Assembly (NCBI GenBank): GCA_035505375.1
Contig: DATJQV010000086.1
Location: forward strand, 1 to 55,814
DNA from: a bacterium
GTDB lineage: Bacteria > Hydrothermota > Tepidihabitantia > Tepidihabitantales > Tepidihabitantaceae
DNA length: 55,814 nucleotides
Direction of reading: 5' to 3'
Position 1 is the first letter of the stretch; each line of letters starts with the position of its first letter. Of this stretch, positions 14,861 through 22,882 are shown piece after piece. Under the pieces are notes generated by a model, which saw nothing but the letters and a program-made list of their open reading frames with translations, searched no databases and was not told where the DNA came from. The position numbers were made by a program, and so were the translations under genes.

Positions 14861-15739
14861 CTAGAGCCGCTTCCGGAGAATCCAGTCCGCAGCCGATTGG
14901 GGCAGCGCTTCGAGAAGACGGGCAGCATTTACCATGTGCCCGACCGCATACCGGCGCTTGGGGCGTCGGGCCGAAAGCGCCTTGAGGACGACTTCCGCCA
15001 CTTTTGCCGGGTCCGTCCGCTTGCGGTCGAATTCGGCCATCTCCTTCTCCCAACGACGCAGGATATCCTGATAGAGCGCAACCCGTGCGGGCGGCCCTTG
15101 CCGGAGCAGGTCCTCCACGTCGGCCGTGGTCCTCAAACCGGCCGGCGTCCGGATGCCCCCGCAGTGGATTCTGACAATGGGAATTCCCCAGGGCTTGAGC
15201 TCCATGTCCAGCGTGCGGACAACGCAGTTGACGGCGAAGTCGGAGGCGTGGATGCTCGCCACAAAGGCAGTGGGCATCAGCGCCGGGGTCATGATCCAGA
15301 GGATTCGCCCCTTGGCCTGACGAATCAGCGGCAGGCATTGCTGAACCAGGTCAACGGAACCAATCACGCGGGCCTCCAGCTCAGCGCGGAATCGCCCAAG
15401 GTCGAGCAGCTCCACCGGGGCCGGCTGACCACCCCCGGCATTGTTAACGAGCGCGAACAGACCCGCCAACTTGCGGCGGCGCAGTTCGTCCGCCGCGAAC
15501 TGCACGGCCCGGGTGATATTTTCGTGGCTCGTGACGTCAAGCGGGCAGACCGGCACGAGGTCCGGCAAGTTCAGCGCGCGCAGCGCATCGGCATCCGCGT
15601 CCCGTCGAACCCCTGCCAGCACGGTGAAACCATGTCTGGCCAGCGCCTGCGCGCTCTCGCGGCCGATGCCTGAAGAACAGCCAGTGATCAGTACCGCGCT
15701 GCCTCTGCCCGATGGACTATCTGGTGCTGCTGTAGCCAT
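14861..15739 (-). CDS. Short-chain dehydrogenase-like protein lacking catalytic Tyr and Lys
   Basis: 292 residues. The Rossmann signature TGCSSGIG and NNAG motif of classical SDRs are present, plus HCGGIRTPAG in the usual post-active-site position, and the overall look is of retinol or hydroxybutyrate dehydrogenase-like SDRs. The active-site YxxxK is absent: the aligned stretch reads ASIHASDFAV, with Ile and Asp in place of Tyr and Lys. It may therefore bind NAD(P) without normal SDR catalysis, or use other residues. The ATG has GGAGG 7 nt upstream. A 9-codon leader ORF and a promoter-like repeat precede it. Confidence 0.85.
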   Translation of the reverse strand: MATAAPDSPSGRGSAVLITGCSSGIGRESAQALARHGFTVLAGVRRDADADALRALNLPDLVPVCPLDVTSHENITRAVQFAADELRRRKLAGLFALVNNAGGGQPAPVELLDLGRFRAELEARVIGSVDLVQQCLPLIRQAKGRILWIMTPALMPTAFVASIHASDFAVNCVVRTLDMELKPWGIPIVRIHCGGIRTPAGLRTTADVEDLLRQGPPARVALYQDILRRWEKEMAEFDRKRTDPAKVAEVVLKALSARRPKRRYAVGHMVNAARLLEALPQSAADWILRKRL

Positions 15740-15788
15740 GGTTATCCTCCGCTGTGCTCGCTACATAACGAGTGCGCGATGGTTTCTC

Positions 15789-15818
15789 CTACGTCAGGGC
15801 CGTATTCGGCTCGGACAT
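15789..15818 (-). other. Candidate 9-residue leader peptide ORF upstream of the SDR gene
   Basis: ATG at 15818 opens MSEPNTALT-stop. Its start and flanks match the beginning of the DUF2130 transcript, which reads MTEPTEL. The ATG is 7 nt after a weak -10 box (TGGAAT). The SDR ATG follows 49 nt after the leader stop. Translation is untested. Confidence 0.35.
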
Positions 15819-15825
15819 GGGCTGG

Positions 15826-15854
15826 ATTCCAGGACTCGCGGGCGGGCGTAATTG
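15826..15854 (-). promoter_or_regulatory. Second copy of the promoter repeat, before the SDR gene
   Basis: On the minus strand: CAATTA as a weak -35 (15854-15849), 17-nt spacer, TGGAAT (15831-15826). The spacer CGCCCGCCCGCGAGTCC is nearly the same as that of the DUF2130 promoter. Confidence 0.4.
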
Positions 15855-15862
15855 ACTATGTG

Positions 15863-17116
15863 TCATGTCTCTCCGTGAGTGCCCTCGTGCGGGATAGCTT
15901 TCAGTTCCAGGTTCGGGATCTTCGGGAGGGCTGCGCCGATGATTCCCTCCAAGTCGCCGTACATGCCGGTGGTGTTTGTCACGACACGTTCTATCTGCTT
16001 CTCACGTGCCGCCCAGATCTTGGTCATGGACCGCTTCTCAGCGTCCAGTTCGGTCTTCATTGCTACGAAAGCCTCGACGATGGCCTCGACGCGGTGCTTG
16101 AACTCCGAGCCGGACAGGTAGTCGTACAGCATCTCCAGCTTGCCTTGCTTGCCGACGGAGGCAGTTCGCGCAGAGGTCACGAGAATCAGACTCTCGCGGA
16201 GGGCCTGCCCAAGGCTAATCGCGCACGATTGGCTCGTGACCCACACGCCTTCGTGCTGGCCGAATGCCTCCATGCCTTTGGGCATGGCTGTCGTCAACAA
16301 CACGGCCAACTCCGCCTTGGCCTCGCGCTTGTCTTCCTTCAGCTTCTCGACCCAGCCTGAACTCCAGCTCTTGGTCCGCTTGGCTTCCCAGACAATCGCG
16401 CCGCACGGTCGTCCCGCGTGGTCGCAGACGCGCTGAATCACGTCCGCGCCCCTCTTGCCCTTCGGCACCGGGTCAATGGTGTCGTACGGGAACGCGTCCC
16501 TGAGTTGCTGTTCCATGTCCAGTTCCAGCGTCTCGCCCTGCGCCTGTTGGGAGCCCTGCTCGGCCTTGCGCTTCAGCTCGTCTATCGTGGCCTTCAGACC
16601 TTCGATCATCTTATCCTTGTCCGAGTCGCGCAGCCGGTGCTGTTCATCGGCTGCCTTCAAGGCATCCTCTGTGAGCTTCTTCCGTTCCGCGTCGAGACGA
16701 CGAGCGACCTCCAACTCCATGTTCTTCTTCTCGGCCTCAAGCTCCCGCTGCCTCTTCCGAATCTCCAGTTCGTTCTTCTGCGCCTGCTCCAGCGCCGTGT
16801 CCTTCTCGGCCACCTGGTTCTGCAGGTCGGCAACCGCTAAGGCCACGGACTCGGTCGCCTTCTTCTTCGCCTCAGCCTCAACTCGGACGCGCTCCTCTGC
16901 CAGCCGCTTCGAGACAGTCTCATCTACTGTCTTACGTGACTCCTCCAACTGCTTCTCGCGTGTGGCCAGTGCTTCGCGCTCCCTGGCTAGTTCACGTTCT
17001 TTCGCCTGCGTCTTGGACTCATACTCTTTGCGTATCTCCTCGCTGAGGCGGCTCGATATTGCCTCTGTCAGCGGGATTTCGGTTCCACATTCTGGGCACC
17101 TAATGGTCTGGACCAT
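15863..17116 (-). CDS. DUF2130 coiled-coil protein with PD-(D/E)xK-like C-terminus
   Basis: 417 residues. A short N-terminal CPECGTEIPL motif is followed by a long Glu/Lys/Arg-rich coiled coil (about 20-200), then the DUF2130 domain with GADVIQRVCD and IVWEAKRTKSWSSGW. The Asp and the E-A-K resemble a PD-(D/E)xK nuclease core, which is the fold proposed for this family. It lies beside a restriction-modification operon on the same strand, so a nucleic-acid role is plausible but not shown. The ATG at 17116 has GGGAGG 7 nt upstream. An in-frame ATG at 17149, 6 nt after a good -10 box, would add 11 residues if the message is read as leaderless. Confidence 0.85.
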   Translation of the reverse strand: MVQTIRCPECGTEIPLTEAISSRLSEEIRKEYESKTQAKERELAREREALATREKQLEESRKTVDETVSKRLAEERVRVEAEAKKKATESVALAVADLQNQVAEKDTALEQAQKNELEIRKRQRELEAEKKNMELEVARRLDAERKKLTEDALKAADEQHRLRDSDKDKMIEGLKATIDELKRKAEQGSQQAQGETLELDMEQQLRDAFPYDTIDPVPKGKRGADVIQRVCDHAGRPCGAIVWEAKRTKSWSSGWVEKLKEDKREAKAELAVLLTTAMPKGMEAFGQHEGVWVTSQSCAISLGQALRESLILVTSARTASVGKQGKLEMLYDYLSGSEFKHRVEAIVEAFVAMKTELDAEKRSMTKIWAAREKQIERVVTNTTGMYGDLEGIIGAALPKIPNLELKAIPHEGTHGET

Positions 17117-17155
17117 GGTAATCCTCCCAAGTTCTGTCGGCTCGGTCATGGCCGG

Positions 17156-17184
17156 ATTCTAGAAGTCGAGGGCGGGCGTGTCAA
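17156..17184 (-). promoter_or_regulatory. Promoter of the DUF2130 gene
   Basis: On the minus strand: consensus TTGACA (17184-17179), a 17-nt spacer and TAGAAT (17161-17156). An in-frame ATG (17149) begins 6 nt later and a Shine-Dalgarno-preceded ATG (17116) 33 nt after that. This is the best of three copies of this promoter repeat. Confidence 0.7.
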
Positions 17185-17338
17185 ATGGGCGGGCCGGGGT
17201 CAGAGGTCTCTATTGCTTCGCCGGAAATGCGTGAAGTGTCCCTCGCCACCTCCCGCGACAATCGCAATCTCGTCATCGGACCATCCCAGCCGCGCGTCCG
17301 GAATCTCTTGCTGTATCACCGGGGCCTACCCGACGAGG

Positions 17339-18841
17339 TCAATCGTCGGAGACAGACAGATGGGCTCGCCCCAAGACAGGTTGCCCGCCGATGGCGGCCT
17401 CCAGTTCGTGAATCGCCTGGTCTTCGAACGCGTTGGCCTGTTCTTTCTTCTCGAACGCTTCAACGACCGGCTTGCCGATTCGCTCTTGCACATCAGGCGG
17501 GGCGTCGGGAAGCCAGATGGCGGCTGTGTCGTCAGCGGTGAGTTCGTCCACGACGCCGCCGTATATCTTGCTGGTCAACTGAAGCTGCCCGTATGTCGTC
17601 ATCAAGAACGCCGCCAGATAGCCGGCGTGAGACCGGCCCTCTCTCGGAACGATGCGCTCGATATGCTGAGACGCAGCCCATCCTTCGTGAGCGTGCGGGG
17701 CAACGGTGACGCGGCCTATCGTGCCAGAGCAAGTCACTAGAACCCAACCTGCTCGGATAGTCCAAGGTGTCAGGTCCTTGTGCGCGGTCCGAGACAGGTA
17801 CTTCAGGTCGATCGGTCGCCTCTCCGGGATGTGAGACCCCTGCAGGAACGGCACACCGTGTTCGCGCCTAACATATATCCGACGGAAACGCGGAGCCACG
17901 TAGGGTTCAGCCAACGCGCCGAGTTTCACGAGGGGATACTTGCCTTTCTCCATTTGGCTTACGCAAGTACGCGCCAAAGGCAGATGGAATGAAACGTCAA
18001 ACCGGCCAGTAAGATCAGACGCCTTCAGGCTGAACGCCTTGGGGTGATGGTCGATGCCATCGCCGGCTGTTGGGCGGATGTACGGAATCTGCCTATCGTC
18101 GAATGGAGCGATCCCCAGTTCCCGATAGAGCAGACCGTCCGCTTCGTCAAGCAGGTCATTTGCCTCATCGCGAAGCCTGTATGCCTGCATGACCGTGTCG
18201 TGTATCGTCTGCTGCTGGCCATCCGGAAGGAGTGGAACGGGGATACCCGCAAGGTGATGAGGTTCGAGGTGCGACACGGTCGCACCGTACTCCTCGCGAG
18301 TCATCAGCGCCTGCCCAATCCAGGATGTAAGGTAAGCGTAGAGATAACCTAGAGGAACGACTGACTCAATCCGCAGCAGGTCGTGAGTCAGAAAGAACTG
18401 TTCAAGGCGCTTGGTGGCGATGCAGCAGCGACCCACGACGCCTGAGCACGTGACGAGAATCCATCCGGCCTGGGCGAAATGACGTTGAGCGTCGTCGGGG
18501 GCTTTGTCCTTGGCGACCCATCGCACGCTGGACGGGCGAAACGCGAGTGCCTCGGACGCGCTCAGGTATGGCCATCCCTTCGTGGGGTCCCTGGTGTAGA
18601 TGCGCTTGAATCGCGGGAGGTTGAACACCTTGCTTGTAATGCGGCGGTCGTTCAGCGAGATCGTCGGCAAGCCAGCCGCCTCCAACGCACGGAGCGCTGT
18701 GACGGCGGCCGTGGCGTAGTAGGCGGAGTCCAGACGGGCGTCGCCCGCCAATAGCCACTTGGCTTCGACTCCAAAGTGCTGAGGCAGAGATTTCGGCTCG
18801 GCTGCCGGCGCAGGCAGGGCCTGAGCTGCTGATGTCCTCAT
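17339..18841 (-). CDS. hsdS: Type I-like specificity subunit HsdS with two target-recognition domains
   Basis: About 500 residues in two similar halves, each with the same local pattern: AGWILVTCSGVVGR in the first and AGWVLVTCSGTIGR in the second, followed by H-D/I-ER-type segments and helical spacers (AYRLRDEANDLLDEADGLL, EAFEKKEQANAFEDQ). That is the two-TRD layout of HsdS, which reads a bipartite target. The ATG at 18841 overlaps the methylase stop (ATGA), indicating coupling; a GTG at 18877 is less likely. It is the last gene of the operon, and no hsdR translocase gene is present in the window. Confidence 0.88.
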   Translation of the reverse strand: MRTSAAQALPAPAAEPKSLPQHFGVEAKWLLAGDARLDSAYYATAAVTALRALEAAGLPTISLNDRRITSKVFNLPRFKRIYTRDPTKGWPYLSASEALAFRPSSVRWVAKDKAPDDAQRHFAQAGWILVTCSGVVGRCCIATKRLEQFFLTHDLLRIESVVPLGYLYAYLTSWIGQALMTREEYGATVSHLEPHHLAGIPVPLLPDGQQQTIHDTVMQAYRLRDEANDLLDEADGLLYRELGIAPFDDRQIPYIRPTAGDGIDHHPKAFSLKASDLTGRFDVSFHLPLARTCVSQMEKGKYPLVKLGALAEPYVAPRFRRIYVRREHGVPFLQGSHIPERRPIDLKYLSRTAHKDLTPWTIRAGWVLVTCSGTIGRVTVAPHAHEGWAASQHIERIVPREGRSHAGYLAAFLMTTYGQLQLTSKIYGGVVDELTADDTAAIWLPDAPPDVQERIGKPVVEAFEKKEQANAFEDQAIHELEAAIGGQPVLGRAHLSVSDD

Positions 18842-20778
18842 GTGGGTTGCCTGCGGAGTCTGCCTTGGGTCAGCCACTGTTCAAAGAGCGGGGCCACATT
18901 AGCGACCTCGTCGTCCCGAACTCTGCGGAGTTCGTGCTTCTCAACACTTGAGGCTGCGCCGCCTGCGTCAATGACGGGCACGGTAATCGCCGTAAGGCGT
19001 TCTACCTCTTCGCCCTCGGGCGTCCTCACCCATAGGTCGTTGCCGCGCCGGTCGAAGCCGGAGGTCTTGCACAGTGCCATGAAAACCTCGTAGTCCTGAA
19101 TAGCCTTGCTGGCCTCCTCAAGGCGCATCTCGTCTGCGCTCTTCTTCTCCAGTATGAGGACACTAGTCTGCGTGCCTGTGCCGCTGAAAGCTAGGAAGGT
19201 CTCAACTGGAAGGTCGATGCTAGCGATGATGCGGCAGCGTTTGAGTATCCATCGTCGGACGAACCCGAGTCCAGGGTTGCTGAGTATGCTGTCCGGCAAG
19301 ACAATCGCCAACCTGCCCCCGGGCTTGAGGAGTTGCCAACATCGTTCTATGAAGAGCTGCTCGGGTGGCATGGAACCGCGAGGACTGGGGGTTTCGTACT
19401 TCGGCAGCTCAAATTGGTCCAGCACGTGCGGGTCCGTGACGACGAGACCCGGGCCCGCCCCGAACGGCGGATTAGTATAGATGATGTCAATCGTGTTTGG
19501 CTTGATCTTGGCCTTGACGTCGTCGCGCCACTCGCCCGTCGGGAGGAGCGAGTTGGATTGGTAGACGTTCGTACTCCCGTCGCCGTGCATCACTAGATTC
19601 ATCTGTGCTGCCCGGACTAGCTCTGGGTTGATATCAATGCCAAACAGGAGGCGGTCGCAGATGTCCTTGAGCCGTGCCGCTGCTTTGTCAGACGCTTGGA
19701 CTGTGTCCTTCCATTTCTGTTCTTCTATCGAGCGAGCATGGTCTCGCCAGAGGTTCATCTGAGCCCTCAGGAATCCGCCGGTCCCGCAAGCCAGGTCCAG
19801 CACCTTGAGCGAGAGCCATTTGTCCGCAGGGTAGGTTGCCATCACCATTCGCACGGCCATCTGGCAGACGTTTGGTGGGGTGAAGAACTCCCCGCGGCTT
19901 CCGCGCAGGTTTTCGCGAACGATCTCTTGGTAGGCTTCGCCTTTGACGTCAGCAGTTGTGAGCAGCAATGAGTAGCGTCGTAGCTCGCTGACTATGTAGG
20001 CCAGCACCGGGTCACTCAACTCGATACGGTCATGTGGGGCGAAGATGTAGGGGAACTGCTCCTTGACCTCTTTGAACATTTCGTCTATCCGCTGCCTGAG
20101 TCTACGTTGCCCGAGCACTGAACGTCGTTCTTCGGTAGACACATCGAAGCGCATCTGGCCGGTGGTGTTCTGCTCGTCGTAGACCTTGCAGAAGAAGAGT
20201 TTGAGCAGTTCGTTGAAGGCCTTGTCCTTGGGCATCCCGTCGTTTGCGTAGATGTAGTTGTGGCAACGCTTGAACACATCACGGAGACCCTCGGCGGGCT
20301 TCAGTTGGTCGAAGGTAATACGTGGGGCCTGAGTCTTGCCGTAGGGTGGGATGTCTGCAACTATGACCGGGCTGCGCCGGTCTTCTTCCGTGGAAACCTC
20401 ATATGCCTGAAGCTCGGAGCCTACCCATATGCCCCACTTGGCCTTGAAGCAGGCGGCCAAGTAGGACTTGAGTTGCTCAACTCCACTGTCACGATCCGTA
20501 GGTCTGACGACTTCCGGTTTGGTCTCCGCAATCAGGAATACCTCTTCCTGCTTGTGGTCGCGGTCGTGGCTGAAGATGGCAATGTCAACGCGTTTCTTTG
20601 CACGACCGACGTTAACGGTGAACTCCAGTTCGATGTCCTCTTTCGGATAGCCGTACTCCTCCACGAGACTGCGAGCGACACGCTGGCGAACGTGCTCCTC
20701 GGGCGTATCCTTGCGCAGCTTACCTGTGATGTAACACCGAATCATGCCGGGCGGAATGAACTGAATCTCGTCACTCAT
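18838..20778 (-). CDS. hsdM: N6-adenine methylase with fused HsdR-N-type nuclease domain
   Basis: 646 residues. The N-terminal part (about 10-150) matches the HsdR N-terminal nuclease family: VGRAKKRVDIAIF supplies an Asp and VFLIAETKPEV supplies the E-x-K of a PD-(D/E)xK site. The rest is an HsdM-like methylase with a helical N-domain, GEFFTPPNV, SAM motif LDLACGTGGF and catalytic NPPFG in DIIYTNPPFGAG. Nuclease plus methylase in one chain with a separate S subunit resembles BcgI-type IIB/IIG layouts rather than classical type I. The ATG at 20778 has AGGAGG 7 nt upstream; the 33 codons before it in the open frame are not needed. Confidence 0.88.
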   Translation of the reverse strand: MSDEIQFIPPGMIRCYITGKLRKDTPEEHVRQRVARSLVEEYGYPKEDIELEFTVNVGRAKKRVDIAIFSHDRDHKQEEVFLIAETKPEVVRPTDRDSGVEQLKSYLAACFKAKWGIWVGSELQAYEVSTEEDRRSPVIVADIPPYGKTQAPRITFDQLKPAEGLRDVFKRCHNYIYANDGMPKDKAFNELLKLFFCKVYDEQNTTGQMRFDVSTEERRSVLGQRRLRQRIDEMFKEVKEQFPYIFAPHDRIELSDPVLAYIVSELRRYSLLLTTADVKGEAYQEIVRENLRGSRGEFFTPPNVCQMAVRMVMATYPADKWLSLKVLDLACGTGGFLRAQMNLWRDHARSIEEQKWKDTVQASDKAAARLKDICDRLLFGIDINPELVRAAQMNLVMHGDGSTNVYQSNSLLPTGEWRDDVKAKIKPNTIDIIYTNPPFGAGPGLVVTDPHVLDQFELPKYETPSPRGSMPPEQLFIERCWQLLKPGGRLAIVLPDSILSNPGLGFVRRWILKRCRIIASIDLPVETFLAFSGTGTQTSVLILEKKSADEMRLEEASKAIQDYEVFMALCKTSGFDRRGNDLWVRTPEGEEVERLTAITVPVIDAGGAASSVEKHELRRVRDDEVANVAPLFEQWLTQGRLRRQPT

Positions 20779-20831
20779 TGTCGTACCTCCTGGGAATGAC
20801 CGTATGACCGCCACGGGGCCGCCCTCTACGC

Positions 20832-21632
20832 TCAGCTTGTTGCATAGCCGTCCTGGACTTGCTCGAAGCCGACCCACGTGAACCAGTCCTTGAGCTCAAG
20901 GAACTCGGCCCAGCGGTTGACCATGGCGATGTCGTCTTCGTAGGTGGCGGACGGGCCTTGCGCGGTCAGGGCGGCTAGCGCGTTGCCTTGGTCCTCGAAG
21001 CCGGCACGCTCAAAGCGCCCAAGCAGGGGCTTTGCCGTATGCTCGCTTAGCAGCTTGAAGAACGTGTGGTTCATGACATGGGCTGCCTGGTATGTCTTTC
21101 CGGGCGTGAAGTCGCGGACTCTCGGTGTGAGTGCCTGCGCAGCTTCGTCGCGCTGCCCGAGGAGCGACTGCATCTGGTCGTCGCGCAAGGCCGGGTACTC
21201 GTCGTACAGCCACTTCTCGATGGCGATGTCCGAGGGGTAGTTGGTCAGTTGCCGCACGAGTCCGTGGTACAGCATATTGAAGTACTCCGGCGCCTTGTCG
21301 CTCTGAATGGTGCGGCTTATTCGCTCGATGTCTGCCAGCATCGGCTTGAGGGCCGCGGTCATTGTTTCGCGGTTGGATGCGGGCACGAGCCTACGTTCTT
21401 CCGGTACGGAGCACATTCTTATGGCATGGGCGCATTCGTGGGCAATCAGGTGGTTCAGGATGCCGCCGCGCACGGACCGGTAGTGGATGAGGTGCGACGG
21501 CATCCCGCGCCGTGCTATCTTGATGGCGGCGTGCGGAACGAGGTCTTTCTTCTCTACGAGGTTGAAGCCCTTGCCGGTAATCTCGCTCACGCGCGCCATG
21601 ACGGCGCGGACCGAGTCGCTCAGTTCAAGCAC
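20832..21632 (-). CDS. Putative zinc metallopeptidase (HExxH)
   Basis: 266 residues with HECAHAIRM (about residues 65-73), an HExxH zinc-binding motif in a predicted helix (LIAHECAHAI), preceded by a basic beta region (HAAIKIARRGMPSHLIHYR). No signal peptide or membrane segment is visible, so it should be cytoplasmic. I do not recognise a named family. The gene overlaps the TPR gene by 8 nt and lies 53 nt before the nuclease-methylase, all on one strand. Context suggests a joint transcription unit with the restriction-modification genes, although its link to them is unproven. Confidence 0.65.
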   Translation of the reverse strand: MLELSDSVRAVMARVSEITGKGFNLVEKKDLVPHAAIKIARRGMPSHLIHYRSVRGGILNHLIAHECAHAIRMCSVPEERRLVPASNRETMTAALKPMLADIERISRTIQSDKAPEYFNMLYHGLVRQLTNYPSDIAIEKWLYDEYPALRDDQMQSLLGQRDEAAQALTPRVRDFTPGKTYQAAHVMNHTFFKLLSEHTAKPLLGRFERAGFEDQGNALAALTAQGPSATYEDDIAMVNRWAEFLELKDWFTWVGFEQVQDGYATS

Positions 21633-22503
21633 CAGGCGCTCCGTCTGACTCGAAGAGCTTGCGGGCGGCCACGTATTCGCGGGCGAAGTCCATGCCGACG
21701 TCGACGCTGGGGTCTATCCGGCGGAAGCCGACGTACATGATGCTGACGAGATGCAGGCCGCTGAATTCTCCGGGCAGGCACTTGAGCCGGTACTTGCGGT
21801 CGGGGTTGTTGACGTCGAGGCCGGAACGGCCGAGCAGGCCGATCTCGAACGTGACCTCGCGGACGTACTCGTCCGGCTTGTCCTTGAACAGCTCCAGTGC
21901 GCCGAGGCAGTAGAAGACCGCATCGGGCCGCAAGTCCTGCTGGTGAAGGTCGCGGTTGAGGATCTCGCGCCGCATCTCTTTGGCGTCTTCGGTCTGGGGC
22001 AGCTTGCCGAGCGCGAGGTAGCGTCTGAGATATTTGTCCGCTTCCTCGAACTGCTCTTGCTTGAACAGGCAGAGACCGAGGCCGTAGAGCGAGAGCGGGT
22101 CATCGGGCAGCTTTTCGAGCGCGTGCCGGAGGTGTGCTATCGCTTTGTCGTAGTCGCCTTCCTTGCCGAGGAGGCCGCCGAGGTTGCGCAGGGCATAGGC
22201 GTTGTCGGGCTCAAGCTCAAGGGCTTTAGCGAAGTTGGCTTTGGCTGCGGCCATCTCGCCGCGGCGCGACAGGGCGAAGCCGAGGGCCACGTAGGCGTTG
22301 GTCCTGGCCGGGTCAAGTTCAAGACAGCGCCGGAGGAGTTCGACTGCGCGGTCCGGCTCATCCATGTTGGTGCAAAGCATGCCGAGGTTGTAGAGGACGT
22401 CGGAGTTTGCGGGTTCTTCATCGAGTTGGAGCTCAAGCAGTTGCCGGGCCTCGGGAAGCCTGTGCTGCTTCAGCAATTCGAGGGCTCGCTGGAACCTGTC
22501 CAT
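21625..22503 (-). CDS. TPR-repeat protein, first gene of the restriction-modification operon
   Basis: 292 residues. Residues 1 to about 180 are five to six tetratricopeptide repeats (for example SDVLYNLGMLCTNMDEPDRA and NAYALRNLGGLLGKEGDYDKA), a protein-protein interaction scaffold. The C-terminal 110 residues are a distinct globular region (KYRLKCLPGEFSGLHLVSI) I do not recognise. A strong promoter lies 9 nt before the ATG. The stop overlaps the zincin start, so the two are almost certainly co-translated and may work as a pair. Confidence 0.8.
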   Translation of the reverse strand: MDRFQRALELLKQHRLPEARQLLELQLDEEPANSDVLYNLGMLCTNMDEPDRAVELLRRCLELDPARTNAYVALGFALSRRGEMAAAKANFAKALELEPDNAYALRNLGGLLGKEGDYDKAIAHLRHALEKLPDDPLSLYGLGLCLFKQEQFEEADKYLRRYLALGKLPQTEDAKEMRREILNRDLHQQDLRPDAVFYCLGALELFKDKPDEYVREVTFEIGLLGRSGLDVNNPDRKYRLKCLPGEFSGLHLVSIMYVGFRRIDPSVDVGMDFAREYVAARKLFESDGAPGA

Positions 22504-22512
22504 TGGGCCTCT

Positions 22513-22540
22513 ACTATACCGTGCTGCCGTATGCAGTCAA
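22513..22540 (-). promoter_or_regulatory. Promoter of the TPR-zincin-HsdM-HsdS operon
   Basis: On the minus strand: TTGACT (22540-22535), a 16-nt spacer and TATAGT (22518-22513). The ATG at 22503 is 9 nt beyond the -10 box, so the mRNA should have almost no leader. Confidence 0.65.
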
Positions 22541-22605
22541 TGACCAAGCCGCTTCTGGACGAGGCGCAGGACCAGGCACGACCCCGAACGGTCGGCACGC
22601 GGTCT

Positions 22606-22732
22606 GGCGGACGGGGATGACCGCTGGCAGCGGACAGCGGGCGGCTAACGGCTCACGGCTGACAGCTATCGACACGCGGGAACGGGCCTGAACGCGGAAT
22701 CTACTGCCAGCACAAGCGCAGGCTGCAGACGG
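22606..22732 (+). repeat. Left direct repeat flanking the AbiE module
   Basis: Shares with 24548-24693 the blocks GGCGGACGGGGATGA and CTGGCAG, then GGGAACGGGCCTG, GCGGAATCTAC and GCCAGCACAAGC, ending GCAGACGG. The copies are imperfect and differ by about 19 nt in length. They bracket abiEi and abiEii. Confidence 0.75.
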
Positions 22733-22847
22733 TCTCTCCGATTAGCGGCCGGAGCGGAATCTACAACTTCGTAGAATTGGCCAGGCCCGGCTTTTCGGCG
22801 TATCTGCTTGCGGCGCGGGATGGTCTGTATGTAAGTTTCCCCATTTA

Positions 22848-22875
22848 TTGACAAGTGGGGAAGATTCGATACACT
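22848..22875 (+). promoter_or_regulatory. Promoter of abiE, leaderless type
   Basis: Consensus TTGACA (22848-22853), 16-nt spacer, TACACT (22870-22875), then 7 nt to the abiEi ATG. AAGTTTCCCCA and GTGGGGAAGAT around the -35 box form an inverted repeat (CCCCA/TGGGG), a plausible operator for autoregulation. Confidence 0.65.
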
Positions 22876-22882
22876 GGGCTCG

